A DNA stretch of 64,000 bases from Diaporthe sp. PMI_573 (GCA_021399435.1 JAJTUP010000143.1:29809-93808), one strand, 5' to 3'. Shown: positions 34,230-48,359, numbered from the stretch's first letter. Notes: generated by a model not told the origin, from the letters alone. Numbers and translations are program-made.

Positions 34230-35522
34230 CGTTATAATGTTAACCTTATCTTAGCTATAAAAGCAACTGCCTAGCTCTTAGGGCTTAAGGTACGGCTTAT
34301 AGTTAGTCTTCTTTAGTAGTAATTTACTCTCTAATTCTAGTAACTGTTGGTCTTTACTCTCCCCTCTCTTTTATACTTCTAGTTGCCTAGGTTTGTTAGG
34401 CTTAAATATTTTCAATAAAACTACTTTAACTTAGTAGCAGTTAGGGCCTATAGGTTTAATCTCTATGCCTATTAGTAGTAATTATACCATTAGTACTAAC
34501 CTTTTTACTACTACTTCTAGTACTATAGTAGCCTCTTCTTCTTCTACTTTTCTTGCCTACCCTAATCTTGTTGCAAGCATAGCTAAGTACTACTATAAGT
34601 TTTACAAGGGCGCTTTCTTAGGCTCTCTTAGAACTATATAATCTCGTTAAGCAGCTAAAGAAGTAGTTACCTGCTTACTAGGTGAGATTAAGTAATATAG
34701 GTCTCTATATATATCTTAAATACTTAAGGAAACTCCTATTTTTCTTTTAGACTATATATAAAACTATAGCCCTAGCAATAGTTATGCTTATCTTATACCC
34801 TCTTCTTAGCAGTTTATTGTAAGACTAGCAGTAAGACGTCTAGGTACTATATATAACCTGTCTAGTAGGAAGGAGCGCTATACTATTTGGTTGACTATAA
34901 TTAATTCTTACATACCCTATAATTTCTATTTATAGGGCTTCTTATATTAATATAAGAATATAGTTCCTTCGCTTAGCAAGGCTGTCTCTTATATAACCTC
35001 TAACACTAGCTACTTTCGCTATAATTACTATATCGATGCTTACTACTCGCCTTATATTATAGTAAGCCTCCTAAGCCTTAGCTATATCTTTCTCGCTAAT
35101 CTTTTATAGGGTAATCCCTTTATTATCGGTTTGGTCGCCGACCTTTACTTTATATAAGCTATTCTAAATAGTCTCCGCCATAGTGCCAACCCTTATATAT
35201 TAATTATATAAGAAAATATATTATTAATCTTATAGCTTTGCCTTGCCTATACCCTTAGCAGCTTTTCGGCTAATAGTCTTTATAGAAACCCTATATTTAA
35301 GCATATTATTAATAACCTAAAATATATAAGATAGGGCAGCAAGAAGAAATATATCTAGATATCTAATATTAGTATCCTAATATCTATAGCACTAAGCTTT
35401 ATACTAACTTCTTTTCAGAATAGTACTATTATAAACACTAGTATTTTTTAGTTATAGATACTAATAAACTCTTATTCTTTCAACTTTATAGAGTTTACAC
35501 TATTAAATACCTAGAACAAACT
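34230..35522 (+). pseudogene. RIP-degraded frame interrupted by element A, part 1
   Basis: A plus-strand frame is open for about 430 codons except for TAG/TAA stops, with no TGA seen, including an ATG at 34,465 and a Ser/Thr-rich stretch after it. It reaches the left target-site copy (AAACT) of element A and resumes in phase just after element A's right end at 61,978. The encoded sequence is unusually poor in acidic residues. The complementary minus-strand frame, which is Gln/Lys-rich once TAG/TAA are read as former Gln codons, is an alternative true coding strand. No family was recognised. Confidence 0.4.
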
Positions 35523-35985
35523 TGTCACAAACGTAACAGGAATAGAACCAGGGTTTGACTGTTGGTCCCCTAGAGGTGCAGGAAAACCCCATAAGCCAGC
35601 TGGCTAGGCCTGCAGGAAGAGGCACGACCATTAGTACACGTGACCTAGAACATTCGCTTACCTAAGGATGGATCACTTAGATCACTAGCAGGACAGTGAG
35701 CCAAGTAAGCTAACTAGATCACCAAGATTACTAGGTCACTAGTAAGCCAAGTAAGCCTCGTAAGCCAGGCTGAAGAGATGGACATATAAGGACATACTCA
35801 TTACCAGATAGCTAGATAGCATAAACAGCTCTTTAGCAATCAATCTAAGTATTCACCCTAAATAGCTTTCATTAGCTTATAATCATTATCTAAAACCCCA
35901 TTACTTAATTAACCACCTTGTTACGTATTTTAGACATAAACCTAATCTTTTAGTTTAGAGGACCTAGGAAACCTTAATCATTATA
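35523..35985 (+). repeat. 5' LTR of element A (463 bp)
   Basis: Collinear with 61,510-61,972 and, more distantly, with the 474-bp LTRs of B and C. It differs from those in the 5' half (an AACGTAACAGG start and a repeated AAGTAAGC region), so A is a subfamily. It is less RIP-mutated than A's internal DNA. Confidence 0.9.
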
Positions 35986-38643
35986 TTTTAACTACTCTTA
36001 TTTATATATTACGACGCGGACTTTGAGCAATATTACATATAATACCTTTATGATATCTAGATTCGGAAACAACAACTTCTAGTAAAACCTTCTACAGGAA
36101 TTAGATAACGCCATTAATAGCAACACCAGTAATAATACTAATAATAACAGTAGGATGACTAATAAATAATTCCAGGAGCTAGTTAGTAAGGTTAATTACC
36201 TCTATACCCTTATAAATAGGTAGGCTAAATAAAATAAAGAAATAGAGAACCTTAAAAAGAAAGTTACTACCCTCCAGGCTGCTACTACTATTATTAATAC
36301 CCTAATCCCGACCAAGGAAAGTATTAGGCTTAACAGCCTAACCCCTTATAATAGGACCTTAGGCTAGTTACAGCCTTACCTTACCCAAGTCAGGGCCTAC
36401 CAGTGTTTTAACTATATAGATAGCTAAGTAGATAGAAAACAAATTATACATGTAGCCTTATTCCTTAAGGAAAGAGTACTTACCTAGTTTAAACTATACC
36501 TTACTAATTTTATTAACACTAAGGAATTTAAAAAATACAAGTAGGAGACTTAGGAGATATTTAGCAAATACAAGAACTATAAGAACACCCTCTAAGCTCT
36601 ATTCTAGGACCCTAATAAGGAACAACAAGCTAAAAAGGAATTATCAAAACTATAACAAAAAGGCCCAGCCTCAGCCTATACAGCAGAATTTCGACAAATC
36701 TACACCCAAGTTAATTCTACCCATAACACCAAGATCTTTATATTTTACTAAGGACTAAAGGAAGAAGTAAAAGATAAGTTAGCTAAGTATAATAGACCTA
36801 ACAACTTTCTATAGTACGTTAAACTAGCCATTAAACTTAATAACAGGCTCTATAAGAGACGTTAGGAGAAACATAATATTAATTCTAGACTATTCTAGCA
36901 AAGCAACTAGAAAAACAAATCTAATATTAGAAAGAGATATAACTATAATAATCTAACCTAATAGGGATAATAATTAGGCCCTATAGAGCTTAATACTATG
37001 TAATGGAAAGACAAGAGGGACATTAAATACTATAACTATAATAAGATAGGATACTTTGTAAAAGAGTACTATAGCCCTAAGAAAAACAGAGATTAGAAGC
37101 CTATACCTAAAGACTCTAGACAAGCTAATATAATTACCCATACTAGCAGACCACTATACTTAAAGATATAATAAGCTATTACCAAACAACACTACTAGTA
37201 TAAAATAGAATAGTACAAACTATACCTAGTATATCTAGACCAGGTAGTAGAAGACGGAAGAATCCTATTTAGCATTACTCCCTAAAACTTACCTACTAAC
37301 AACAAACAAGAAAGCAAGTTAAAAATAGGAGAAACAATCTAATAACGACTATTACAGCTAGTATATATAGAACTAGACAAGGCTAAAGAAGCTAAGAAGT
37401 ACTCCTTACTCAGCTAAATAGCCTACTATAATAATAACTACACCACATACCTAAGTAACAAAGAAAAAGCTAACTAGTTCCCCAAGGGTATAGGATAATA
37501 ACGTACCCTAGCTATAAGAGGACGAAAGGAACTCTTATACAACCTAAGAAAGGAGCTAGTAGGGAAAATTCCCTAATATTTACTCATACCTTAAGTATAG
37601 CAAGAAGACCTACGGGTATACTTAAAAAAAGCACTCCTACTAGCCCCTAAAACTAACATCATAGAAGTACTAATTATAGGACAACCTCTTGAGTAAGTAA
37701 TACAAGAACTAAGGAAGGAGACTAAGAAGGATAGAGATACAGGGAGGATATTTCCTTACCATAGTTACTATCTTAGCATCTCTTAGGCCTTATATATCTA
37801 TAATAGATACAGAATCTATATATAGGAGAAAGCAAGCCACGACTAGTTTCCTTAGAGGTACCAAGGGCAGGATATCTAATAAACTTATAAAAGAGGTAAC
37901 TTTAAGGGATAGAAACTTAAGAAATAATATAATAATATAGGCTATACAACATTTTGACTCAACCTATATACCCTTCTAGCATACCTACATAACTCTACCA
38001 GATAGCATACCTATAAGAACGAGGAATGTTAAGTATATATAGATAATAAGGTTAAAGAATAGCACTAATTATAGCAATAAGGACAAATCCTCAGCCCCAT
38101 AAAGCCTATAACATAGGATAAAAGTATATAACAACTTATAGAAGACCTGTAATAATCACAGAGTATTATATAATAAAATATCAAAAGTATTAACAAAGTT
38201 CTAGGAAAAGATTATAGATAACCAAAAAACTAGACAAGCTATCTATAAAACCTTAGATAGTAGGAGAAATACCTACAAGGTACTTATATATAATAAATAC
38301 TAATAATAATTATTAATATATAAAGATCAGGGTAGAGCTTAAAGCCTACTAGTACTATATACTTATTAATAGTAGAGTATAGGGGAGTTTTATCTCCCTA
38401 AAGATAGTAAATAGATACTACCTTATATAGTATAAGAAAAAGAAACCCTATAAACTTAACATAGTTAATAGCATAGAAGTTGTTTATAGAAACAGCATTA
38501 TTAATATAGAGACTAATTACCTCTAGGTCTAGATCTAGGACTATATTAAGTAACTCTTGTTTAATATTACTAAGATAGCGGATTATTAGTTAATCCTAGA
38601 AATACCTTGGTTAAGAAAGAATAACCCTTGGATAGATTAGACT
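35986..38643 (+). pseudogene. Element A gag and start of pol, RIP-degraded
   Basis: The internal region starts TTTTAACTACTCTTATTTAT, the likely primer-binding-site side. The Gag frame from about 36,054 has an Asn-rich start, then capsid-like text with TPYNRTLG, and the zinc knuckle read as YYNYNKIGYFVKEYY in place of a C-x2-C-x4-H-x4-C knuckle. Stops are TAG/TAA throughout. The sequence is cut at 38,648 by element B within the protease/pol part. Confidence 0.75.
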
Positions 38644-38648
38644 ACTAG

Positions 38649-39122
38649 TGTCACGACCCTGATAGAAATAGGACTAATAGTTAGTTCTGCAAAGAAACAA
38701 CCCCACTAGGCCAGCACACCAGCCAGATAAACGGTACAAGGGACTAAAGCTAATAGTCACGTGATTACTAATTAGATAAGACGGATCGATTAGAGTAACA
38801 ATCAATCCTAGTAATCTAATACCAAGGAGTAACAGGAGTAACTAGTACTCCTAATACTCCCCTATACTAGATTACTAGGAGCAACCAGCGCTCCTAGCAA
38901 GCCTTACTAAAGAGATAGACATATAAGGATACACTCATTACTAGATAGCTAGATAGTATAGATAGCTCTTTAGTAGTTAATCTAAGTATTTACCCTAAAT
39001 AGCTTTTATTAACTTATAATTATTATTAGAAACCCTATTATTTAATTAACTACCTTGTTATATATCTTAGACATAAACCCTGATCTATAGTTTAGAGAAC
39101 CTAGGAAACCTTAATCATTATA
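38649..39122 (+). repeat. 5' LTR of element B (474 bp)
   Basis: Begins TGTCACGACCCTGATAG, ends TTAATCATTATA; same length as the LTR at 54,087-54,560. Followed by 190 bp of internal sequence including the start of gag before LTR C. Confidence 0.9.
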
Positions 39123-39312
39123 TTTTAACTACTCTTATTTATACATTATAATATAGACTTTAAGTAATATTATATATAATACCTTTATGATATCTAGATT
39201 TAGAAATAACAACCCTTAGTAAAACCTTCTATAGGAATTAGATAATATTATTAATAATAATACTAGTAATAATACTAATAATAATAGTAAGATAACTAAT
39301 AAATAACTCTAG

Positions 39313-39784
39313 TATTATAACCCTGATAGAAATAGGACCAATAGTTAGTTTTATAAAGGAACAACCCTACTAGGCCAGCACACCAGCTAAACAAACAATA
39401 CAAGGGACCAAGCTAATAGTTACATAATCACTAATTAGATAAGATAGATTAATTAAAGTAATAATCAATCCTAGTAATCTAATACTAAGGAGTAATAGGA
39501 GTAACTAGTACTCCTAACACTCCCCTATACTAGATTACTAGGAGTAACCAGTACTCCCAGCAAGCCTTACTAAAGAGATGGATATATAAGAATATACTCA
39601 TTACTAGATAGTTAGATAGTATAGATAGCTCTTTAGTAATCAATCTAAGTATTTACCCTAAATAGCTTTATTAGCTTATAATCATTATTAGAAACCCTAT
39701 TACTCAATCAACCACCTTGTTATGTATCTTGGATATAAACCCTAATCCACAGTTTAAAGGACCTAGGAAACCTTAATTATTATA
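39313..39784 (+). repeat. Third LTR (element C) inserted in gag of element B
   Basis: A 472-bp LTR starting TATTATAACCCTGATAG (TG mutated to TA) lies 190 bp into element B's internal region and is followed by the complete internal start again (TTTTAACTACTC, then gag). The left flank is TCTAG. No matching 3' LTR followed by TCTAG occurs downstream. Confidence 0.85.
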
Positions 39785-41929
39785 TTTTAACTACTCTTAT
39801 TCATACATTATAACGCGGACTTTAGGTAATATTATACATAATACCTTCACAATGTCTAGATTTAGAAATAATAACCCCTAGTAAAACCTTCTACAGGAAT
39901 TAGACAACACCATTAATAGCAACACCAGCAATAACACTAACAACAATAGTAGGATAACTAATAAATAACTCTAGGAGTTAGTTAGCAAGGTTAATTACCT
40001 CCATACCCTTATAAATAGACAGGCTAAGTAAAACAAGGAAATGGAAAACCTCAAGAAGAAAGTTACCACCCTCTAGGCTACCACTACCATTATTAATACC
40101 CTAATTCCAACTAAAGAAAATATTAAGCTTAATAACCTAACCCCTTATAATAGGACTCTAGGCTAGTTATAACCTTACCTCACCCAAGTTAGGGCCTACT
40201 AGTATTTTAACTATATAGATAGCCAAGCAGATGGAAAACAAATTATATACGTAGCTTTATTTTTTAAGGAAAGAGCACTTGCCTAGTTTAAACCATACCT
40301 TACTAATTTCATTAATATTAAAGAATTTAAGAAATATAAGTAGGAGACTTAGGAGATGTTTAGTAGATATGAGAACTATAAGAATACCCTCTAAGCTTTA
40401 TTCCAGGACCCTAATAAAGAATGATAAGCTAAAAGGGAATTATTAAAACTATAATAGAAAGGCCTAGCCTTAGCCTATATAGTAGAATTTTAACGAATCT
40501 ATACCTAAGTTAATTCTACCCACAACACTAAGATCTTCATGTTCTACTAGGGACTAAAGGAAGATATAAAGGACGAGTTAGCTAGGTATAATAGACCTAA
40601 TAACTTTCTATAGTATATTAAACTAGCTATTAAACTTGATAATAGGCTCTATAAAAAACATTAGGAGAAACATAGTATTAATCCCAGACCATTCTAGTAA
40701 AACAACCAGAGAAGCAAACCCAACACTAGAAAGAAATATAACTATAATAATCTAACCTAATAAGGGTAATAATTAGGCCCTATAAAGCTTAATACTATAT
40801 AACGAAAAGATAAAAGGGATATTAAATACTATAATTATAATAAGATAGGATACTTTGTGAAAGAGTACCACAGCCCTAAGAAAAATAGAGATTAGAAGCC
40901 TATACCTAAAGGCTCTAGATAAGCTAACATAATTACCTATACTAGTAAACCCCTATATTTAAAGATATAACAAGCCATCACTAAACAACACTGCTGTTAT
41001 AGGATAGAATGATATAAACCATACCTAGTATACCCAGACTAGATAATGGAAGATAGAAGAATCCTATTTAGTATTACTCCCTAAAACTTACCTACTAATA
41101 ATAAATAAGAAGGCGAGTTGAAAACAGGAGAAACGATCTAATAACGACTATTATAGCTAATATATATAGAACTAGACAAGGCTAAGGAAGCCAAGAAGTA
41201 CTCCTTACTTAGCTAGACAGCCTACTATAACAACAACTGTATTATATACCTAAGTAATAAAGAAGGAGCTAACTAGTTCCCTAAGGGTATAGGATAATGG
41301 TATACCCTAGCTATAGGAGGATGGAAGGAACTCTTACGTAACCCAAGGAAGGAGCTAGTAAGGAAAATTCCCTAAGATTTACTCATACCTCAAGTATAGC
41401 AAGAGGACCCACGGGTATACTTAGGAAGAGTACCCCTACTAGCCCCTAGAACTAACATTATAGAAGTACTAATCACAAGACAACCCCTTGAGTAAGTAAC
41501 GTAAGAACCAAAGAAGGAGACTAAGAAGGATAGGGATGTAGGGAGGACATTCCCTTACTATAGTCACCATCCTAGCATCTCTTAGGCCTCATATATCTAT
41601 AATAGATATAGAATCTATATATAGGAGAAAGCAAGCCACGACTAGTTCCCTTAGAGGTACTAAGGGTAGGATATCTAACAAACTTATAAAAGAGGCAAAT
41701 TTAAGGGATGGGAACTTAAGAAACAATACAATAACATAGGCTATATAATATTTTAACTCAACCTACATACCCTCCTAGCATACCTACATAACCCTACCAA
41801 ATAGCATACCTATAAGAATAAGGAATGTTAAGTATATATAGATAATAAAGTTAAAGAGTAGTACTAACTATAGTAACAAGGATAGATCCTTAGCCCTATA
41901 AAGCTTATAATATAGAAAGAAAGTATATA

Positions 41930-42450
41930 TCTAAGGGTTGGTGGATCAAATGGGAGTTAGGTAGCAGTAGGGTGCACTGAGGTCTTGTTTAGGTGCTTGA
42001 GAATGGTTCGGACAACTTTGCATGAATTTGAGTAGGCTTCTGTCAGCCCTCCTTACAGTCCCTCCGACATGACCTCAACCCTGGGCACGCTGCGGTTAGC
42101 TCTAGTACAGGAATGGAGGGGCTGGAAAATTCGGCCCTCAGACCCACCATCTTTGGCTTCAAACAGCCAGCCAACCCTAACCCTAACAGTAACCAAACTA
42201 AATACAAATAAACTTTAGAAATCAGGCTATCTAACAAACTAGGTTACATGCTTTTTGGGTAAGAAATAAGGGGAATGCAGAGGTTTGAAGTTAGGGTCTT
42301 AAAACAGCCTAAAAAATTAGCTCACAGCCACCAAACTCATCTACCAGCGCACACGCCACTAGCAAAAAGTCTAGGGTAACTCCTTCCATAAAGTCTAGGG
42401 TAACTCCCTACGTGTAGCGCCCACACCTAAATGAGCGTTTCCGTTTAACA
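41930..42450 (-). mobile_element. 534-bp element copy 4 in element C/B
   Basis: 521 bp, plus-strand ends TCTAAGGGTTGGTGG and CGTTTCCGTTTAACA. The 5-bp duplication ATATA lies at 41,925-41,929 and 42,451-42,455. Comparison with the uninterrupted paralogue at about 38,125 (AAAGTATATAACAACTTATAG) defines the insertion point. A few RIP-type changes, mostly clean. Confidence 0.9.
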
Positions 42451-44451
42451 ATATAATAGCTTATAGAAGACCTATAATAATTACAGAGTATTATATAATA
42501 AAATATCAAAAGTATTAATAAAGTCCTAGAAAAGGACTATAGATAGCTAAAAAACTAGACAAGCTATCTATAAAGCCTTAGATAATAGGAGAAATACCTA
42601 CAAGGTACTTATATGTAATAAATACTAATAATAACTATTAATATTTGAAAATCAAGGTAGAGCTTAGAGCCTACTAATGCTATATACTTATTAATAGTAA
42701 AGTATAGGGAAATTTTATCTCCCTAAAGATGGTAAACAGGTACTACCTTATATAGTATAAGAAGAAGAAACTCTATAGACTTAATATAGTTAACGGCATG
42801 GAAGTTACTTATAGAAATAATATTATTAATATAGAGACTAATTACCTCTAGGTCTAGATCCAGGACTATATTAAACAACTCTTGTTTAACATTACTAAGA
42901 TAGCGGATTATTAGTTAATTCTAGGAATACCTTAGTTAAGAAAGAATAACCCTTAGATAGATTAGATTACTAGCTAGATTTACTAGGTAAACCCTATTAG
43001 CTTAGTAAAAGGAATAATTATATATTATAAGGATGAGTAGAGCTTAGTCTCTAAGAACAGCACCTAAATATATACTTAAATAAGCCTAGCAACTACCTCT
43101 TAAAGCAGAGAGAAGGACTTAGTCCCTAGGCAAGCTTTAGAATAGCCCCTAAACGAGCTAATACAACAATAGTATAAACCAGGCAGTCCACTACAGACTG
43201 ACGAGAAAAACTTACTATTAAGCTAAATATAACGTAAACCTAATAAAGAAGGTAGTCTAATACAGACTAATACAAGGAAACGACAAATTATACTTATAGT
43301 ACAAGAATATATCAAGGAGATCTAACAAGTATTAAGGTAAATATAAGAGATCTAGTACATACAATATAAAACAACACCTACGGTTATAGTTACCTTACCC
43401 ACAGGAACCTTATAACAAGTACTAAAGGTCTAAAGGATTAGCCTAATAAAGTAAACCAAGCCTATCCTCTAATAATTTATTACTTACCTATAGAAGGCTA
43501 AGGTAGTAGAGAAGGACCCTTGGGAGTTTATACCTCAGGAATACTATAAATATACCAAGCTATTCTCAACAATACTTAATACTAGACTACCTAAATACAA
43601 TAACTAGGATTATAAAATACCCCTAGAACCTAGGAAGATACCTAAATTCTCTAAAATCTACAGGCTTAACGAAATATAACTTAAGGTATTTAGGGAGTAT
43701 CTTGATAAGAACCTAGAAAAAGGTTATATTTAACTATTTACTTTACCTATAGGATATCTAATCCTCTTTATACTAAAGAAAAATAGGAAGCTACGACTTT
43801 ATATAGATTATCACCAACTAAATAATATTACTATTAAGAACTACTACCTACTACCTTTAATTAAGGAACTACGAGACTAACTATAAGGAGCTTAATAGTT
43901 TATAGCCCTAGACCTTAAGGGAGCCTATAACCTTATTAGAATAAAAAAGGGTAAAGAATGGAAAACGGTATTCTAAATACATGATAGATACTTTAAATAC
44001 CTAGTTATGCTATTTAAGTTAACTAATATACTAGTATTATTCTAAGCTATAATTAATTATATTCTTAGAGAATATTTAGACATCTTTATAGTTATATACC
44101 TAGATAACATCCTTATCTACTCTAGAATACTTAAAGAATATAAGGAACATATATATAAGGTACTATAAAAGCTCTAGGATATAAAACTCCTAGTCGAACT
44201 AGAGAAAAGCAAGTTCTATACTAAGGAGGTTAACTACCTTAGATACACTATCTAACCTAGATAAATCGTGATATAAGTATCTAAAATCAAAGCTATTAAG
44301 TACTGGCCTATACCTATAAACATTAAGGAAGTTTAAGGATTCTTTAGATACATTAACTTCTATAGATAATTTATTAAAGGTTATAGAGGACTTGTAAAAC
44401 CTCTTATAGACCTTACTAAGAAGGATGAAGAATTTTGATAAACGTAGGAAG

Positions 44452-44934
44452 TGTTAAAAACACCTAGATTAAGGGTAGAGGGCTAAGGGTAGAGGGACAT
44501 AGTAAGGCTATAGTCAAGATATTCTTCAACACCTCACAGAGAACAAATTCAAGGAAGGAGGAGGCAAGCTAGGTATAGGAGGGAAAAAGTTGATCTAACT
44601 AGAGAACTAACTATCTATCTGAGAGGAAAAGGCTAGGTATATATACATAAAAGGTTCAGACCTTCAAAGAGGTATATTCCTCCGACAGAGAGAATAATGA
44701 CTCGAGAAAAACAGGGGCTAGAAAGAGAAATGGGAAAGGGCAGAAGGAATAACTCCGATAAGAAGATTCTGCCAAGCTAGGCTAGCTAGTTTCTCCACTT
44801 ATATCTAGAGGCTTGCATAGATAGCCTATTCTTTCTAAAGGAGGCGGATAGGGGCTGAGGGAGGCTGGAAGGGCTTTAAAGGGGCTGAAGGAGGCTGAAG
44901 GGGTCTGGGGGTCTGAAGGAGGCTGTTTATAACA
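44452..44934. mobile_element. 483-bp TGTTA...TAACA element, unmutated
   Basis: Begins TGTTAAAAACACC and ends GGCTGTTTATAACA, about 12 bp of imperfect terminal inverted repeat, with GGAAG duplicated at 44,447-44,451 and 44,935-44,939. The empty site is seen in element A near 58,360. TG...CA ends and a 5-bp duplication fit a solo LTR; a MITE is possible. GC-rich purine-biased 3' half with GGCTGAAGGAGGCTG-type repeats (44,844-44,926). No coding frame and no RIP damage. Confidence 0.85.
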
Positions 44935-45203
44935 GGAAGTACAAGATGCTTTTAATATAATAATCTAAAAGATTCTAGAAGAACCAATACTAGTTAAAGC
45001 AGACCCTAATAAGGTTTATAAAGTCAAGACCAATGCCTTAGACTTCGTGATAGAGGGATAACTAGGTTAATGAGATAACTAAGGTAAACTATACCCTATT
45101 ATATTCTTTTTAAAAAAGCTTAATAGACTAGAGCTTAATTACCTTATATATAATAAGAAACTTATAGTAATAATTAAAGTATTTAAGGAATAGTAATATT
45201 ACC

Positions 45204-45737
45204 TGTTAAACGGAAACGCTTGTGTAGGCGCTGCACGTAAGGGGTTACCCTAGACTTCACGTAGGGAGTTACCCTAGACTTAGCACTTTTTCAGCTAAGT
45301 GCCTATGTGGCGTGCGCGCCGGCAGATGAGTTTGGTGGCCGTGAGTCGATTTTTTTAGCTATTGTAAGACCCTAACTTCGAACCTCTGCATTCCCCTTAT
45401 TTCTTACCCAAAAAGCATGTAACCTAGTTTATTAGATAGCCTGATTTCTGAAGTTTATCTATATTTAGTTTGGTTACTGTCAGAGTTAGGGTTGGCTGGT
45501 TATTTAAAGCCAAAGATAGTGAGTCCAAGGGCCGAATTTTCCGGCCTCCCTATCTGCGCACCAGAGCCAACCACAGCGTGCCCAGGGTTGAGACGATGTC
45601 GGAGGGACTGTGAGGAGGGCTGACAGAAGCCCACTCAAATTCAATGCAAAGTTGTCCAAACCATTCTCAAGCATCCCAACAAGACCTCAGTACACCCTAC
45701 TACTACCTAACTCCCATTCAATCCACCAACCTTTAGA
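45204..45737 (+). mobile_element. 534-bp element copy 5 in element C/B
   Basis: TGTTAAACGGAAACGC to CCAACCTTTAGA, 534 bp, with TTACC duplicated at 45,199-45,203 and 45,738-45,742. The uninterrupted paralogue at about 58,630 in element A shows the empty site. This copy and copy 4 define the true ends of the family. Confidence 0.92.
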
Positions 45738-47440
45738 TTACCTTATAGGAGCTAAGTACTAGGTTTAAGTCTATATTAATTACAAGAACCTTACATACTT
45801 TATAATAACTAAAGAACTTAATAAATACCAGATTAGATAGGCAGAATTCTTATTATAATTTAACCTTAAGATTACCTACTAAAAGGGATCCAAGAACAGA
45901 CAAGCAGACATACTTAGTAGATAGCTAGATTACCTATAGGAGGTTCTACTAGAGATATAGAGCATCTTTCAAGTTACCCCTAACAAAGACTTGTTGCAAG
46001 AACCTAGATAACTAGTAATGATACTCCAAGCTAAGGTCGACCCTAGCTAAGAAAACAAGCTTAAGGTAGCCTACTAGAATGTATCCCTAGAAGCTAAAGG
46101 ATAAATAGTAGAAGACAATAGAATATTATATCAAGAAAAACAACTCTTTATACCCGTGGACCTACAAAAGAAACTCATTAAATAGATCCACAAAGCCTCA
46201 GTATATAGATACTAAGGAATCACAGTAATAATTAAAAGAATCAGACAACACTACTACTTTCTAAAAATAAAGAAGGAAGTCTAAACAGTTATCTAAGACT
46301 ATAATATATATTGCAAGAATAAGACCATAAGGTACAAACCTTATAGCCTGTTACAATCTCTGCTAGTATCTAATAGACTATAACAATTCATTAGCCTAGA
46401 CTTTATTATTAAGCTACTACTTTTAAAAGAACTAATAACAGGAACCTAGTATGACAGTATTCTAGTTATTGTTAATAGATTTATAAAGTATTTTTACTTT
46501 CTACTATACAAGGAAGCAAGCAATGTAGATAATCTTATATATACTTTCCTATAGGTAATTATTAGCAACTATGGCATACTATAGGAAATAGTATTAGATA
46601 GAGGAATAGTATTTACCTTTAAGTTTTAGTAATTACTTATAAGACAACTTAGTATAAAGTTAAAATTATCTATAGCGTTCTATCTTTAGATGGATGGATA
46701 AACCGAAAGATTAAACTAAATTTTAAAACAGTACCTCCGTAGTTATATTAACTACGAATAAGATAATTAGGTATAGCTACTACCTATAGCATAGTTTGCC
46801 TACAACAGTATAGATATAGGTACCACGAAGGTCTCACTCTTCTATACAAACTATGGCTATGAACTAGAAGCCTATAGAGAACTAATCTCCAGGCTAGAAG
46901 CATAATTAGCCACGGAAAGGGTAACCAAAATTCGGAATCTTTAGAAGGAGCTTTAGCAAGAACTACTCTTTATATAAGAATAAATAACAACCTATGCTAA
47001 TAGAAAAAGATTAAAGGGACCAACCTTAGAGGAGGAGGATAAAGTCTACCTACTTTAGAAAAACATTAAAACTAAGCAACTAAATAATAAACTAGACTAT
47101 AAAAAGATTAGATTATTTAAAATCAAGAAGAAACTTTTAAATACTAACTTTAGACTTTTATTACTAATAAAGATATAAATATACCCAGTCTTTTACATAT
47201 TACTCTTAGAACTAGTACTAGCTAATATATAGCTTGAAATATAGATTAAACTCAATAATAACGAAAAAGAATAGGAAATAGAAAAGATCCTCAATTCTAG
47301 AATATATAACGCTAATATTGAATACCTAGTTAAATAGAAAAACTATGACAATAAAGACAATACTTGGGAACCTCTTAAGAACCTAACAAATTGCTAACGG
47401 GTACTATAGGACTTTTAAGGTTAACAAGAAAATCAGCAAG

Positions 47441-47648
47441 TGTGATAGGCTGAGGCCTAGATGGCTTGGCCTTAGAATCTCTCGGCCCGGAAGGGCGCAC
47501 GGACTAAACTAATATATAGACCCTTCTGTGTAGATACTTATGGGCGGAGACACGTAGTTGCCTTTAGTTATTTCCTTTGTTCTACAAGTTTAGTTATACT
47601 TATAGAGTGGCCTAGCTAGTTACAATATACTACCTTAAAACTATTATA
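47441..47648 (+). repeat. 5' LTR of chromovirus D (208 bp)
   Basis: Same length as and nearly collinear base for base with 53,165-53,372; differences are mostly G/A and C/T. Confidence 0.92.
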
Positions 47649-48359
47649 TTATAACTAAACTTCCTACTTATTATAATAAGTAATATACCTGTATGGATAT
47701 TTTAGGTCTAATTAGGTAATGAGAAGGTTTTAAGTATTAAGAGCTCGAATATATAATAAAAGACAGTACTACCCCCCCGGGTGTACTATATACGGTACAG
47801 AGTAACGAGCATGACTCGCGAAACAAAAAGGTCTTCTCTAGAGACTCTACGCCATTGTAGTAGAGCATCCTACAATCAGAGCCAGAGGCCCGTAGTCCTC
47901 TTATTGCTCGAAGGTCTCGAGTAGCCACGATAGGAGAAGTCCTCCTTTTATAGCCGAAGGTCCCGGCTATAATGTCTAAGGAGAGGAAACGATAGCCCCC
48001 TATTAAGTCTATAAAGGTCTTGCAGCAAGGGTAATTAGAAGGCTAGGTACTGTATAAACTCCTTAGTTTATAGGGGTAGGCCTAAAGAGATAGATATCTA
48101 CCATAATATTGTCTAATAAAGATATAGGAGGGAACTCCTAATAGATAGTACAACTTATTACTATAATAAACGTGATGACTAGTCAGATCTCTAATATATA
48201 GGCAAGACAGGACTAGAAAGACGAACTATAGCGAGAATAGATTTAACGCCTTGAAAGCAGGCTAGTACTTATCTAAGAAGAACGCCAGATACCCCTAACT
48301 AGAGCCACAACTCTCCTTACTCCCAAACCTCACTAGGATAAGGATTTAGCAATAATCAG

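Larger units (their letters stand above)
39785..47435 (+). pseudogene. Element C/B gag-pol, RIP-degraded, with three insertions
   Basis: Gag keeps its ATG at 39,852 (mutated in A). The polyprotein is interrupted by the insertions at 41,930-42,450, 44,452-44,934 and 45,204-45,737. RT lies at about 43,700-44,430. The catalytic box reads YLDN instead of YLDD near 44,098-44,109, and it is followed by the YSKFYTKEV-type connection. RNase H spans about 44,940-45,950. Integrase core and C-terminus lie at about 46,130-47,400. Stops are TAG/TAA. The 3' part continues after chromovirus D at 53,378. Confidence 0.75.
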
